From assembly GCF_003597395.2 (NCBI RefSeq), contig NC_133769.1:46845304-46909303 (forward strand): 64,000 nt of DNA. The letters run 5' to 3'. Source of the stretch: Chelonoidis abingdonii. Its lineage: Eukaryota > Chordata > Testudines > Testudinidae. A program made the translations under genes and the position numbers. Under the pieces are notes generated by a model. That model saw nothing but the letters and a program-made list of their open reading frames with translations, had not been told where the DNA came from and did not search any database. Shown piece by piece: positions 24,661-35,103 of this stretch (position 1 is the stretch's first letter; every line of letters starts with the position of its first letter).

Positions 24661-25000
24661 ACAATATTTTTTCTGTGGTTTGCATAAGCATTTGCTAAAC
24701 AAGGACTAAATCCCAATGGCAGTTGGAGGTGCAAAGCTTCTCAGGCTCTGGGCCCATATTATTTACCTTGATCTGCCATTTCAAGACTTGTGTGGCTTAA
24801 TAACCCCTACCCAATAAGACTCAAGAAAATAAGTGCTCGTTTGAATGGGCAGCCACTTACACATTAATACTAAGGAACGCGGCTTACTTACTTTGAATTT
24901 GCATCAGATAACACCTTCTCACTTCCCAGGTATACCTCTTCCTTACTGAGCAAAGATTTACCATAGCATTGCATCTCAGATTACTGTTTAAAATAAATAC

Positions 25001-25248
25001 CTGTGAGATAGAGATGTTCTCTCCACACATCTGATCTGAATGGTACTAAGTTCTTGTATGCTGCCTGAGCGGCTGCCAGTTATATTGGTGTTTGGAATGC
25101 GGAAAGTTTTTTTATGTCGTCGTGAGCAACAAGTGCTGGTAACGCCTTGTTGGGAAACGAGAGAGGGGCTGTCGCTTGAGGATCGATTGACTGTGGATAC
25201 CTCCATGCAGCTGTCTTCATAGACATGTTCATCCACAAACTCGTGATT
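25001..25248 (-). CDS. KCND2: KCND2 coding exon 5
   Basis: 248-bp exon of the Kv4.2 cytoplasmic C-terminus. Acceptor AG at 25250-25249, donor GT at 25000-24999, starting in phase 0 and leaving two bases of a serine codon completed by exon 6. It reads [82 protein letters not shown]. The [20 protein letters not shown] and [17 protein letters not shown] blocks are diagnostic of Kv4.2. Differences from mammalian Kv4.2 as I recall it (HVYED for [15 protein letters not shown] for [20 protein letters not shown] for NANVSGSHQG) lie in the linker stretches between these blocks. No stop or frameshift. Confidence 0.97.
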
Positions 25249-26057
25249 CTGGTCCAGAGCAATCAAAAACATGGTAAAAGCACACACACAGAAAGATAGG
25301 ATTATAACTGAAAACATTCATGATGCTGATTGTCAAAATCCACTGTGTTAGGGCCTGCTTAATTTTACACAACCAGAGTCTGGGAAAATGACAAGGATTG
25401 CAATTTTCAACCCATATCAGGATGGGTTGAATATATTAAAAGTGTCACTACAGAGTCAAAATTACCAAACCATTAACTTCAGTTTTCAAAAAGTTAATGC
25501 AAATTTTTTTGTAGGATGGCAAACCATTACTCAGATATTCTTATTAGGAGCTATTGTGTAATCTATAAAAAAAAAATTGAAACATTTTCCCGGCTTTTTC
25601 AATTCTGTTTATATAAATGCTCTAAATGGGAGTAACAACATCCACGATTATGTTTAAATATAGTAAAATAATACTGACTTTAATTTTTGACTCAGTCTGT
25701 AAAATGTCGTCTTAAAATAAAGGTGTGAAACCATGACTTGAAACAATACATTGCACGATCCAGGAATAAGTCTGTATTTATCAAAAAGTAAAATGCAACC
25801 TCAACTGTAATGTCCATTGGAAAGAAGCTAAAATAAATACAAAACATTCCCTATAGAGGTTACTATTGCTAGTTATAATAGCTTAATATATCTAAATTAG
25901 TTAATAAAACAAATATTCAGTGAAATAGTATTTATGAACAGGATCTTTGCTTAATCCCAACATAGACAGAAATCCTATAGGCACATCATAGTGAGTGACC
26001 TATGGAAATTCCAAGTATAGTAATAGCCATTGTACTTTGACTCTTCATATGTGATTA

Positions 26058-26232
26058 TGAATCACAGAATATCAGGGCTGGAAGGGACCTCAGGAGGTCA
26101 TCTAGTCCAACCCCCTGCTCAAAGCAGGACCAATCCCCAGACAGATTTTTAGCCCAGTTCTGTAAATGGGCCCCTCAAGGATTGAACTCACAACCCTGGC
26201 TTTAGCAGGCCAGTGCTCAAACCACTGAGCTT
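26058..26232 (-). mobile_element. tRNA-derived SINE with CR1-like 3' tail (cryptodiran type)
   Basis: Read on the - strand it starts AGCTCAGTGGTTTGAGCAC (A box), then GGGTTGTGAGTTCAATCC (B box). The body TTTACAGAACTGGGC follows, and it ends with GATTGGTCCTGCTTTGAGCA, GGGGGTTGGACTAGATGACC, TCCTGAGGTCCCTTCCAGCC, CTGATATTCTGTGATTC. That last part is the 3' end shared with CR1 LINEs. This tRNA-plus-CR1-tail design is the known turtle pol III SINE and is the best single clue to the host group. Confidence 0.9.
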
Positions 26233-26525
26233 TGACTCATAAGAGTGCAACTGCCTCAGTTTCTCTGCACACCAAGAAGGGTAAACTGGTGGCGTGGTTT
26301 TACATTGTAAGAATATATGCAGTAGTATTAAGGTAGAATCCCAAGACGAAATGGACAACAGGATGCTGATGCTTTCAATCTCATTATTTTGGACTGTTTG
26401 AGACACTGTCTGTTTCCACATTCCCAACTGTGGATGCTTTGACACTGAGTTGGGAAACACTGGTTTACACTCCACATAATCCCATTCACTTCAATTGGGT
26501 TGGTTCTCTGCATTTTCATTTACCA

Positions 26526-26819
26526 GGGGCTAGCGTACACTGGAATCGCTCCAGTGACATAGTTGTACCAATGTAGCTGTGCTGCTGTAGTGCTAGGGTA
26601 GATACTTCATGCCGATGGGAGAGCACTCTTCCATTGCCATAATTACTCCACCTCCCTGAGCAGTGGGCGCTATGCTGTCAGGAGAGCATCTCCCACTGAC
26701 AAAGCACTGTCCATATCGGTGCTTAGGTCGATGTAATTGATGTCACTCAGGAGGGAGGCTTTTCCACACCCCGAGCAACTGAAGTTATACCAAAGTAAGC
26801 GCTAGTGTGTACAAGCCCC
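26526..26819. mobile_element. Harbinger-like MITE
   Basis: Ends GGGGCTAGCGTACACTGG and GCTAGTGTGTACAAGCCCC are inverted. The internal phrases GCCGATGGGAGAGCACTC and TGTCAGGAGAGCATCTCCCA parallel those at 28781-29035. No clear duplication is left. Confidence 0.65.
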
Positions 26820-28155
26820 AGGATAAGGAAAACTATTTCCTTCCCTAAAGAAGGATCTACTAACATGGAATGTCATTCAGATGCCAATAGGTACTCTGTG
26901 AATACATTCATGTTGTCCAAAAGAAACATAGCATAAGTAGAAGAAAGTAAGTACACATTCATCAGCAATGTGAGCACCAGCACAGTAATTTCCTAAGGCA
27001 GCTGAATGTTTGGTACAACTGGAAATAACTTGTTCAGCATGCCATTGCCATCTGCTCTCCCTCATACCCTCCTTGACCTATATAACAGTCAGGTGTCATC
27101 TTGTGTAGAAGGAAATGGTGTAGAAGAAAATGATTTCAAGTGACACAAGAAGAAAGAACTGCTTGTGTAACTTTCTTGAAAATTGACTTTAACCAGTTAA
27201 TGTTCATAAACAAGACTTCAAATGTAATTAGAGTCTGGATATGGGATACAGAGAGAGAAATTACTTAATAACTGTCTTCGGGTTATAGGGGCTTCCAGTA
27301 TGTTTGCCAAGATCTCTGGTAGTTTTCCAATAGAAAACATTTTGTGCTTCCTAAAGCTATTATGGAGCTATCAAACAATTCAATTAGCCTAGTCTATTAA
27401 AGAGTGATGCTGAGTGAACTTTTAATATAGATTGGAGATATTTTGAAATTATATAATGGCTGAAACAAATATATTGAATTATACATGTCAAGTTTCCAGC
27501 ATATGGGATATATTAATTTATTGTCATACAATGAACTTTGACATATTGGATTTAAAATATGCATTTAGGAATTCAAGTCTAAAATAATTAAAATGTAAGA
27601 AGTCCAGATTTCTTCTGTGAGCTGTAAATTAACTGTTGTATATTAGCTGAAAAGATATCCTATAAAATACCTCTCTGAATACAAGTGTTGCCATTACAAA
27701 AGTAATTTCAAAGAAGAAAGCTACAGGCCATAACCTGCCAGCCACTGCACTTTTCAGAGAAGATGAAAAGAGATGAAAGGCTCAATGGCCTAAAAATGTT
27801 GGAAAGAGGATAGAGGAGCCAAAGTCGCCTCTGTTGGATGCTGAGGAAGTCCTTCTGCATAAAGCCCCTTGTGACTAGTGTCCACTGTTTTCAAAGAAGG
27901 AAGGGAGGCTTAGAAGGTGTGTGGCTAGTTTTATCTCTGCCCTGAATAAACAAACACTCCTCACACCATTAGATGAATATTCCCAAACTTGCATTTTCTC
28001 ACTTAACTTTTGGGAAGGCATGAACTGGCCATCTGACTTTATCAATTGATCAGTTACAAATAGAATATATACACCTGCTCCTAAGCAATTACCTGCCTGT
28101 GTTGTGGGTGTGCACATATCTGGGAGGTAGGACTCAACAGCCAAGAAAATTGTTG

Positions 28156-28473
28156 TATGCAGTATTATTGTAGCCATGTTGGTCCCAGGATATTAGTGAG
28201 AGAAGGTGGGTAATTGGACCCACTTCTGTTGGTGAGACAAGCTTTCAAGTTTACACAGAGCTCTTCTTTGGAACTGGGGGGAAAACTCAGTGTCACTGCT
28301 AAATACAAGGTTTGAACAGACTGTTTAGTATATCTTTTCAAACCTTGTATTTAGCAGTGACATCGAGTTAGTTTCCCAGATCTGAAGCAAAGCTTTGTGT
28401 AAGCTCAAATCTTGTCTGTCTCACCAACAGAAGTTGGTCCAATAAAAGATATTACCTCACCCACCTTGTCTCT
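28156..28473 (-). mobile_element. palindromic retro-insertion with two degenerate hammerhead-like cores
   Basis: A 318-bp near-palindrome with a perfect 14-bp duplication CAAGAAAATTGTTG on both sides (28142-28155, 28474-28487). Outer arms GGACCCACTTCTGTTGGTGA and TCACCAACAGAAGTTGGTCC; inner arms ACTGCTAAATACAAGGTTTG and its complement near 28335. Each half carries a version of the hammerhead-like motif: complement of AAGCTTTCAAGTTTACACAG on the left, CTGAAGCAAAGCTTTGTG on the right. Both are decayed. The left end (TAGCCATGTTGGTCCCAGGA) corresponds to the tail of the other hairpins in reverse. Confidence 0.75.
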
Positions 28474-28780
28474 CAAGAAAATTGTTGAAAAGCAAATAAA
28501 TGTCATGTATATTCTGTAAAATAAGACCAGGCTTTTCCTATACATTTTTTGAAGAGCCACTGTTAAAAAAGAAAAAAAAAGATCAAGTTTTCCATCATTA
28601 ATAACTTGGGGAGATAGAAAAGCTTCCGGGCCTGATTCAAGTCTCATCCAAGTGAATGGGAGTCTTTTTTATTCAGTTTTCTGAAAGTTGGACCAGGCCT
28701 GTTGCTGAGGTGAAAGTTTGCGAATTCATTTGTAAAGTTCAAGTGGAAAGCAATGTCCAAAGCAGATGTCTTTGACTGAG

Positions 28781-29035
28781 GGCAAGTCTACACTACAGCG
28801 CTACGTTGGTGTAGCTGCACCGATGAAGCTATGCTACTGTAGCCCCTCAGGTGAATATATGCCGTGCTGACGGGAGAGTGCTTTCCCGTCAGCATAATTA
28901 CTACACCTTGGTGAGAAGATACACTATGTCAACATAGCGCCGGTGTGAACAGCGTGAAACTTGCATAACTTGGGGGAGAGGAGGCTTTGTCACACCCCAT
29001 AAGGATATAAGTTAGACCGACTTAGGCTGGTATGC
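28781..29035. mobile_element. Harbinger-like MITE
   Basis: Starts GGCAAGTCTACACTACAGCG. Internal inverted pair TGCTGACGGGAGAGTGCTTT and CCCGTCAGCATAATTACTAC, and AACATAGCGCCGGTGTGAAC. The right end is decayed (near TATGCC). Confidence 0.6.
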
Positions 29036-29825
29036 CTAAAAAGTGTTCCAAAAGGATAACACTGTAGTAGGGGAGATAGGTTGTCAGGAGAGTCCTTTGT
29101 AATATACATTTAAAGCCAGGCAGTTTGTGCTATACTTTAAATCAGAAATGAATATGAAAAAAGACAGCATGTAAAAAGCATAAGCACCTGAAAGATGACA
29201 CAAGTAACTAAATGACAAACAACAACTGGACCACATTAATTACAAGGCAATTGAATAAACAGGCTGTGAAAATAAAAAATATGAAGTTATACATGTACAT
29301 AAGTTGTATTTTAATTTAATAACGTATTTAACGGAGAAATTGTTATTATGCTCTCACTTGAACAGGAGCAATAAAAAAAGGCTTCTGCATATACTTTCTG
29401 TTTTGAATACAGTAGATGCAGTGCATAGAAGTCCAACATTAAACAATTAAACTAAGACAAAATGTCAAAACTTTGTGCTATATGTGCATACCTCATAGAG
29501 AAGTTATACAATGACTAGAAAACGCCACTTGGCAATTTTTCATCTTGAAACTCTGTCACATATGTCATAACATATTACATTTTTGGGAGGAAAATGGACC
29601 CCAAAATTTTTTTGGAAACCTTTGATTCATGAAAATCAAATGCATGATTCTCTAACTTTGCAATTCCATGAATATGAGCAGCATTGAGCAATGTATGAGG
29701 GAAATTTAATATAGTTTGCTAGACTTGCAAATGATGAGACATGATGCCTGTACACATATAGACAACCTCTGATTTTTTTCTGCTGTAATGCACCTTCATA
29801 CATTTAGCTTGTAACATGTCAACCA

Positions 29826-29920
29826 CAGAGATGGGCACCAGCCACAAAATTCAGATCCCAGTTCTGATTTCCAGCACCTAAAATGTGAGTGTTTGAATCT
29901 GGAATTTGGGCCCATCTCTG
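29826..29920. mobile_element. small hAT-type MITE (95 bp)
   Basis: Ends CAGAGATGGGCACC and GGGCCCATCTCTG are inverted repeats. Flanks GTCAACCA (29818-29825) and GTCAACAT (29921-29928) agree at 7 of 8 bases, as expected of an aged hAT duplication. Confidence 0.7.
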
Positions 29921-30444
29921 GTCAACATGATCTAAATTCTTTGTCAGGAAATGGCAAAGTATTGTACATACTGATGGTCACTACCAGATAATTTGTTAGG
30001 TGCATCTACATTTGATAAAATCAGAGCTAAATTTGTAAATTGTACCTTAAATGGTGTTGAACAGCTTATTGATAAGATGGGATCATCCACAACATAAGAT
30101 AAACCCTACATGGCAATATGGTGACAGGAGAGAAAATACAAGGACAAATATAGATTATTTTACCATTTCCCAATGTGCAATTATTACATTTACAAAGGTT
30201 ACACTCAGTGTAATTATTCTTCATGTCCTCAGGTTCCGTAGGAAATAATAAACAGGAAATGATGTAAAAACAATAATCATCAGGATAACAGAAATGCCTT
30301 TGTGACATTTCTGACCAGAAATATTTTATCTGTGACTGAGACATGGCTTGTTAATATTCAAAGTCAATATGGCTCATGAGGCTAACACACCTTTAAGATA
30401 AACAAGGGAGTGGAATGGCTAGCATCATATCCAACTGTGTTGTA

Positions 30445-30570
30445 CTTCCCTAACTGCTATGGATAAGGTACCCATTCTGTAGCTGGGTGAACCTGAGATC
30501 GAGTGAGACTCCAACCCACAACCTTCAGGATTGCAGTCAAGTGCCTTAACCACTTGGTGTCCACACCTCA
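30445..30570 (-). mobile_element. tRNA-like SINE of a second type (Leu-tRNA-like head)
   Basis: On the - strand GTGGTTAAGGCACTTGACTG (A-box region of a Leu/Ser-type tRNA) is followed at tRNA spacing by GAAGGTTGTGGGTTGGAGTC (B box with one mismatch), then CAGGTTCACCCAGCTACAGA and ATGGGTACCTTATCC. Distinct from the 26058 SINE. Could be a MIR relative or a separate tRNA pseudogene/SINE; no poly-A or duplication was seen. Confidence 0.5.
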
Positions 30571-30776
30571 TTCTTATTAATATTACTGAAGTGTTATTAT
30601 GTTTTAATTTAACATTCATGATGGCTGTATAGTTATCCAGATATTAAGCAGTAGACACATGCACATAATTATCTGTTTTTGACTGCTTGGAAGTTTTTAA
30701 CCAAAGCAGGTGTGCTTTGGAGGTTGTGAATTATATCAGTTATTCCTGTAAGGGGCTGTCAGAGCGGAGGCTAAAC

Positions 30777-31402
30777 CAGAGGTGGGAAAACTACAACTCA
30801 CGGGCCACATCCAGCTCGCAGGACCCTCCTGCTCGGACCCTGAGTTCCTGGCCAGGGAGGCTAGCTCCCGGCCCCTCCCCTGCTGTTCCCCCACCCCCAC
30901 AGCCTCAATTCACTGCGCCGCTAGTGCAATGCTCTGGGTGGCGGGGCTGCAAGGGTTGAATGGGTGCACAGGTCCCAGGAGGCAGTCAGGATGGAAAGGG
31001 GGGTTGGATGGGGTGACAGGGGGACAGTCAGGGGTAGAGGTTCTGGAGAAAGTCAGGGAGAAGGAGTGGTTGGATGGGGCGGAGGTCTGGGGGGCAGTGA
31101 GAAATGAGAGGAGGGGTTGATGGGATGATGGGCGGCAGTCAGGGGTGTGGGTCCAGGGGCAGTCAGGGGACAGGGAGGAGTGGATGGGGCAGAGGTACTG
31201 GGGGGGCCATCAGGGGACAGGGAATGGGGCGTTGGATGGGGCAGGAGGCCATCAGGGGGTGAAAAGCAGGGGAGGGGGTCAGATAGGGGCTGGGGCCAGG
31301 CCACTCCTGGCTGTTTGGGGAGACACAGCCTCCCCTAACCAGCCTTTCATACCATTTTGGAAACGGATGTGGCTCTCAGGCCAAAAAGTTTGCCCGTCCC
31401 TG
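30777..31402. mobile_element. hAT element (626 bp) carrying a G-rich minisatellite
   Basis: Inverted ends CAGAGGTGGGAAAACTACAA and AAAAAGTTTGCCCGTCCCTG, and CGGGCCACATCC against GGATGTGGCTCTCAGGCC, the widespread hAT end that reads GGGCAAACTTTTTGGCC. Exact 8-bp duplication GGCTAAAC at 30769-30776 and 31403-31410. No transposase. The interior from about 30960 to 31285 is a diverged G-rich minisatellite. Confidence 0.9.
30960..31285. repeat. G-rich minisatellite inside the hAT element
   Basis: Irregular repeats of TTGGATGGGG, GGCAGTCAGGGG and GACAGGGA spaced about 40-70 bp, strongly G-biased on the + strand. Unit boundaries have drifted. Many GGG runs could form G-quadruplexes on the + strand, so C-rich in the KCND2 transcript. 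Confidence 0.65.
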
Positions 31403-31973
31403 GGCTAAACGATTCTGTAGTGCTGCACCTGCATCTCAATTCAGAGGATGAAGTTGCAGAATAAGATGGTGAGTACTCTCAACTTTCACTCACTTAAATT
31501 GGAGTTCAGTGCTCACATCACAGGAAATGCTCAGCAATCATAGGATTGAACCTAAGGACCCAGAACTTCAATCCTTGCCAAGGAGAAAGCTTGAATTGCC
31601 TGAACTGGGAATTTTGCATGAGTAAAGACTGGAGGATGGAGTCCCTAGAAACTTTACTGTAGCAACGTGTGTAAACATGCAAATCATAAACTAACTCTCT
31701 GTATAAATATATATAAATCCAGATCCTCAGCTGGTGCCTATTGGGGTGTCCCATTAAGGTTAATGTCCTGATGTCAGTTGAGGATCTGACCTATGATTTT
31801 TAAATGTTACTATGTACATTGCATGAAAATAAACTAGAAAATTTCTAAGTCAGCCCAATCTATAAAATAGCTTTTGGTCCTGCATAAAGACTGTAATGTG
31901 AGGAATTAGGAGAAATAAGCTACTACAGAACCAAAATTAGGTTTACAGGAAGACACTGATTCCATTTTCTTAC

Positions 31974-32069
31974 CGTGGTTTTTTCCAGACAGTGAAGCAG
32001 GTGGTGGTGCTGTGTTTCAAAGGAAGAGCCAGATTTGCTAAGAAAGTTCTGTTCTTCTTCCTTGTTGGA
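31974..32069 (-). CDS. KCND2: KCND2 coding exon 4
   Basis: 96-bp, 32-codon exon with acceptor TTTACAG (AG at 32071-32070) and donor ACG|GTAAGA (31973-31972). It reads [20 protein letters not shown] then [12 protein letters not shown]. The [12 protein letters not shown] block contains the dileucine dendritic-targeting motif known for Kv4 channels. The N-terminal part differs from mammals (NKEEEQNFL against a shorter SSEDEQAFV-type stretch), while the last 20 residues are unchanged. Frame is continuous with exons 3 and 5. Confidence 0.96.
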
Positions 32070-32310
32070 CTGTAAATACATAGAATTCTCTATTATTTTC
32101 ATTTTTGAACAAAAGTCTCTTAGCCAAATATTTGATGAAAACAGACTCGGGGTGTATACTGCAATATATCTGCAGTGCTTTACTGGGGCAAAACTACATG
32201 GGATAAAATAAATCAGTTTGCACATGATGTCTTTTTTGTTGATTAATCAAAATATTTTCTCTGCTTTCCTTGCAACCCTTCTTGAATGTCTCAAACCTCA
32301 GCATTTCCAC

Positions 32311-32810
32311 AGAATCATAAAAATGTAGGGCTGGAAAGGGCCTCAAGAGGTGATCAAGTCCAGGTCTGGGCTGTGGCAGGACCAAGTAAACCTAGATTAT
32401 CCCTGATAGGTGTTTGTCCAATTTGTTCTTAAAAACCTTCAGTGCCAGAGATTCCACAACCATCCTCAGAAGCCTATTCCAGACCTTAACTACTCTTCGA
32501 AAGTTTTTCCTATTGTCTAACCTAAATCTCCCTTGGTGCAGATTAAGCCCATTACTTCTGTGTTCTATCTTCAGCGAACGTGGAATACAATTATTCACTG
32601 TCCTCTTTATAATAGCCCTTCACATATTTGAAGACTGTTATCAGGTTCCCCTTCAGTTTTCTATTCTCAAGACTAAACATTCCCAGTTTTTATAACCCTT
32701 CCCTGAAGCTTAGGCTTGCTAAGCTTTTTGTCATTTTTGTTGCTCTTCTCTAGACTCTCTTCAGTTTATCCACACCATTGCTAAAGTGTGGTGCCCAGAA
32801 CTGGATGGCC
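32311..32810 (-). mobile_element. CR1 LINE 3' fragment
   Basis: On the - strand, CR1 ORF2 C-terminus (RSNGLNLHQGRFRLDNRKNF, then WNRLLRMVVESLALKVFKNK and LDKHLSGI) followed by the tail. On the + strand the tail reads ACAGAATCATAAAAATGTAG, GGCTGGAAAGGGCCTCAAGA, GGTGATCAAGTCCAGG. Frameshifted and 5'-truncated. Same orientation as KCND2. Confidence 0.92.
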
Positions 32811-32985
32811 TTTTGTGTATAGTTAGAACAATGCAACTTACAGATGTAATCATCATGTTAAGGTGCTGAATGTAAAATCAGCACACACTTAAATGGTCAT
32901 AAATCTAACTGATGGTAACAGATTTTCCCCTGTGTAAGGGCATGTTTTAAAAAAGAAATTGCATATAATTGTCTTATTTCCTCTT

Positions 32986-33174
32986 AAAAGCAGCAAAGAA
33001 TCCTGTGGCACCTTATAGACAAACAGACGTTTTGGCGCATGAGCATGATGCATCTGACTAAGTGGGTATTCACCCATGAAAGCTCGTGCTCCAAAATGTC
33101 TGTTAGTCTATAAGGTGCCACAGGACTCTTTGCTGTTTTTACAGATCCAGACTAACACGGCTACCCCTCTGATA
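32986..33174 (+). mobile_element. short retro-hairpin with hammerhead-like core, 13-bp TSD
   Basis: Perfect 13-bp duplication CTTATTTCCTCTT (32973-32985, 33175-33187). Arms AAGAATCCTGTGGCACCTTA, TAGACAAACAGACGTTTTGG (left) and CCAAAATGTCTGTTAGTCTA, TAAGGTGCCACAGGACTCTT (right) pair almost fully. The loop has CTGACTA at 33054-33060, a GTGGGT/ACCCAT stem, GAAA at 33078-33081 and AGC/GCT, the layout of a hammerhead core, but with G8 changed to T and an extra A. The tail ACAGATCCAGACTAACACGG, CTACCCCTCTGATA closes it. Confidence 0.85.
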
Positions 33175-33860
33175 CTTATTTCCTCTTGAGATTCTTTAAT
33201 AATTCTGAAGAATTTGTGGTATTACCCTTCATACAAAAAAAAATCATGTCACTGACTAATTCCAAACCACTGAGTTCAGAAAGTGTACAGCAGATATTAC
33301 AGACACAGAATGAAGTATTATGTAGAAAACGTTTCCTGATTTATTAAATGCTTTTATCATTATTCATTAGAGGGCACTAAACTAAATTGGAATGAAAATG
33401 GGACTATACCAAATGTCAAAATTAGAGATGGGCATAAAACATCCTCTAGGTCCCAAACACTCCAAACTTTGGGATGTATAAAATCCAGATTTATATTTAG
33501 TTGCTTAAGCACATCTGTAGTTAAAATGTTATTTCTCAGACCATAAAGATCAGATCTAGATCAACATTTTTCCAAAATTTGAGGGTGCCCAGATGCAAGG
33601 TCTTGGTTTGGCTCAGAGAGACTTTTTATTTGAACCAAACTTGTTTAAGTTTGGGATGTATTTGAATCCAGAGTTTGTGAACCATCCTATCCTTTGGTAC
33701 TTTATATAAAGTCATCCAGTCCTGTAACTTGCCTAAAGAATAATAGTTCAATTTGTCCTTCTTTAACCTACTTCTATTGAGAGTATTACTTATAGAGTCA
33801 GATTGACTAACCCTGATGATAAATAGAATAAATAGCAGCTGTGCTATTATTAAGTAGCTA

Positions 33861-34040
<180 letters not shown>

Positions 34041-34483
34041 TTAGTCTGTTTATAGAAAGTAGCTAATTGGAATCTGCTGTTTATGAATACCAATGTCATA
34101 ATCACTAAAGTGATGGTTATTCAGGCAACAAATCAAAAGAGTGTTTTCCTGGTTAAACTGCAAATTAGGTAGCAGCTTTTGTTTCTTTCCATGAATCAGC
34201 CAATTGGAACAATGATTTGGATAAATGATTATAGATATTCTCATAATATTAGGCAAATTATATTTTCCTTTTTCTGTGGCAGTGATCATGTCACTTCTAT
34301 ACCTGTCTTGAAGGTCAGGAATGTTGCTTCCATCTCAACCTATGTCATTTCTAATCCTTCAGTTAAAAGCTCCTCAAAAGAAGGGTCAATGGTCCAAGAG
34401 AACATAACATTTCAACTGCTATGAGCCACAAAGAACCTCCATAGTTCCTCAGAGCATTCTAATTTTCAGAGAAACAGATTCAT

Positions 34484-35103
34484 AGATTCTAGGACTGGAA
34501 GGGACCTTGAGAGGTCATTGAGTCCAGTCCCCTGCCTTCATGGAAGGACCAAATACTGTCTAGACCATCCCTGATAGACATTTATCTAACCTACTCTTAA
34601 ATATCTCCAGAGATGGAGATTCCACAACCTCCCTAAGCAATTTATTCCAGTGTTTAACTACCCTGACAGTTAGGAACTTTTTCCTAAAGTCCAACCTAAA
34701 CCCCCTTTGCTGCAGTTTAAGCCCATTGCTTCTTGTTCTATCATTAGAGGCTAAGGTGAACAAGTTTTCTCCCATCTCCTGATGACACCCTTTTAGATAC
34801 CTGAAAATTGCTATCATGTCCCCTCTCAGTCTTCTCTTTTCCAAACTAAACAAACCCAAATTTTTCAGCCTTCCTTCATAGGTCATGTTCAAGACCTTTA
34901 ATCATTCTTGTTGCTCCTCTCTGGACCCTCACCAATTTCTCCACATCTTTCTTGAAATGCATGCCCAGAACTGGACACAATATTCCAGTTGAGGCCTAAC
35001 CAGCGCAGAGTAGAATGAAAGAATGACTTCTTGTGTCTTGCTCACAACACACCTGTTAATGCACCCCAGAATCATGTTTGCTTTTTTTGCAACAGCATCA
35101 GGA
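34484..35103 (-). mobile_element. CR1 LINE 3' fragment
   Basis: The - strand frame at 34560-34892 has the CR1 ORF2 C-terminus ([34 protein letters not shown], then [30 protein letters not shown]). The tail on the + strand is CATAGATTCTAGGACTGGAA, GGGACCTTGAGAGGTCATTG. The upstream part includes CTGGACACAATATTCCAGTT and GTTAATGCACCCCAGAATCA. It ends abruptly at about 35103 (5' truncation). Better preserved than the other CR1 tails here. Confidence 0.93.

Larger units (their letters stand above)
25249..31973 (-). other. KCND2: KCND2 intron 4
   Basis: Phase-0 intron, donor GTAAGA after exon 4 and acceptor CCAG before exon 5. Contents: tRNA-SINE with CR1-like tail (26058-26232), Harbinger-like MITEs (26526-26819, 28781-29035), double palindrome (28156-28473), small hAT MITE (29826-29920), tRNA-Leu-like SINE (30445-30570) and the hAT element with G-rich minisatellite (30777-31402). 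The stretches 25250-26055, 26825-28140, 29040-29815 and 31411-31973 look single-copy and AT-rich, with nothing else recognised. Confidence 0.9.

Noticed and set aside
26062..26232. Possible functional tRNA gene on the - strand
   Set aside because: A and B boxes are present but the cloverleaf is not, and the body continues into a CR1-like tail, so it is a SINE.
33420..33700. Possible MITE starting AGAGATGGGCATAAAAC
   Set aside because: The left end resembles the small hAT MITE at 29826 but no matching right end or duplication could be found.
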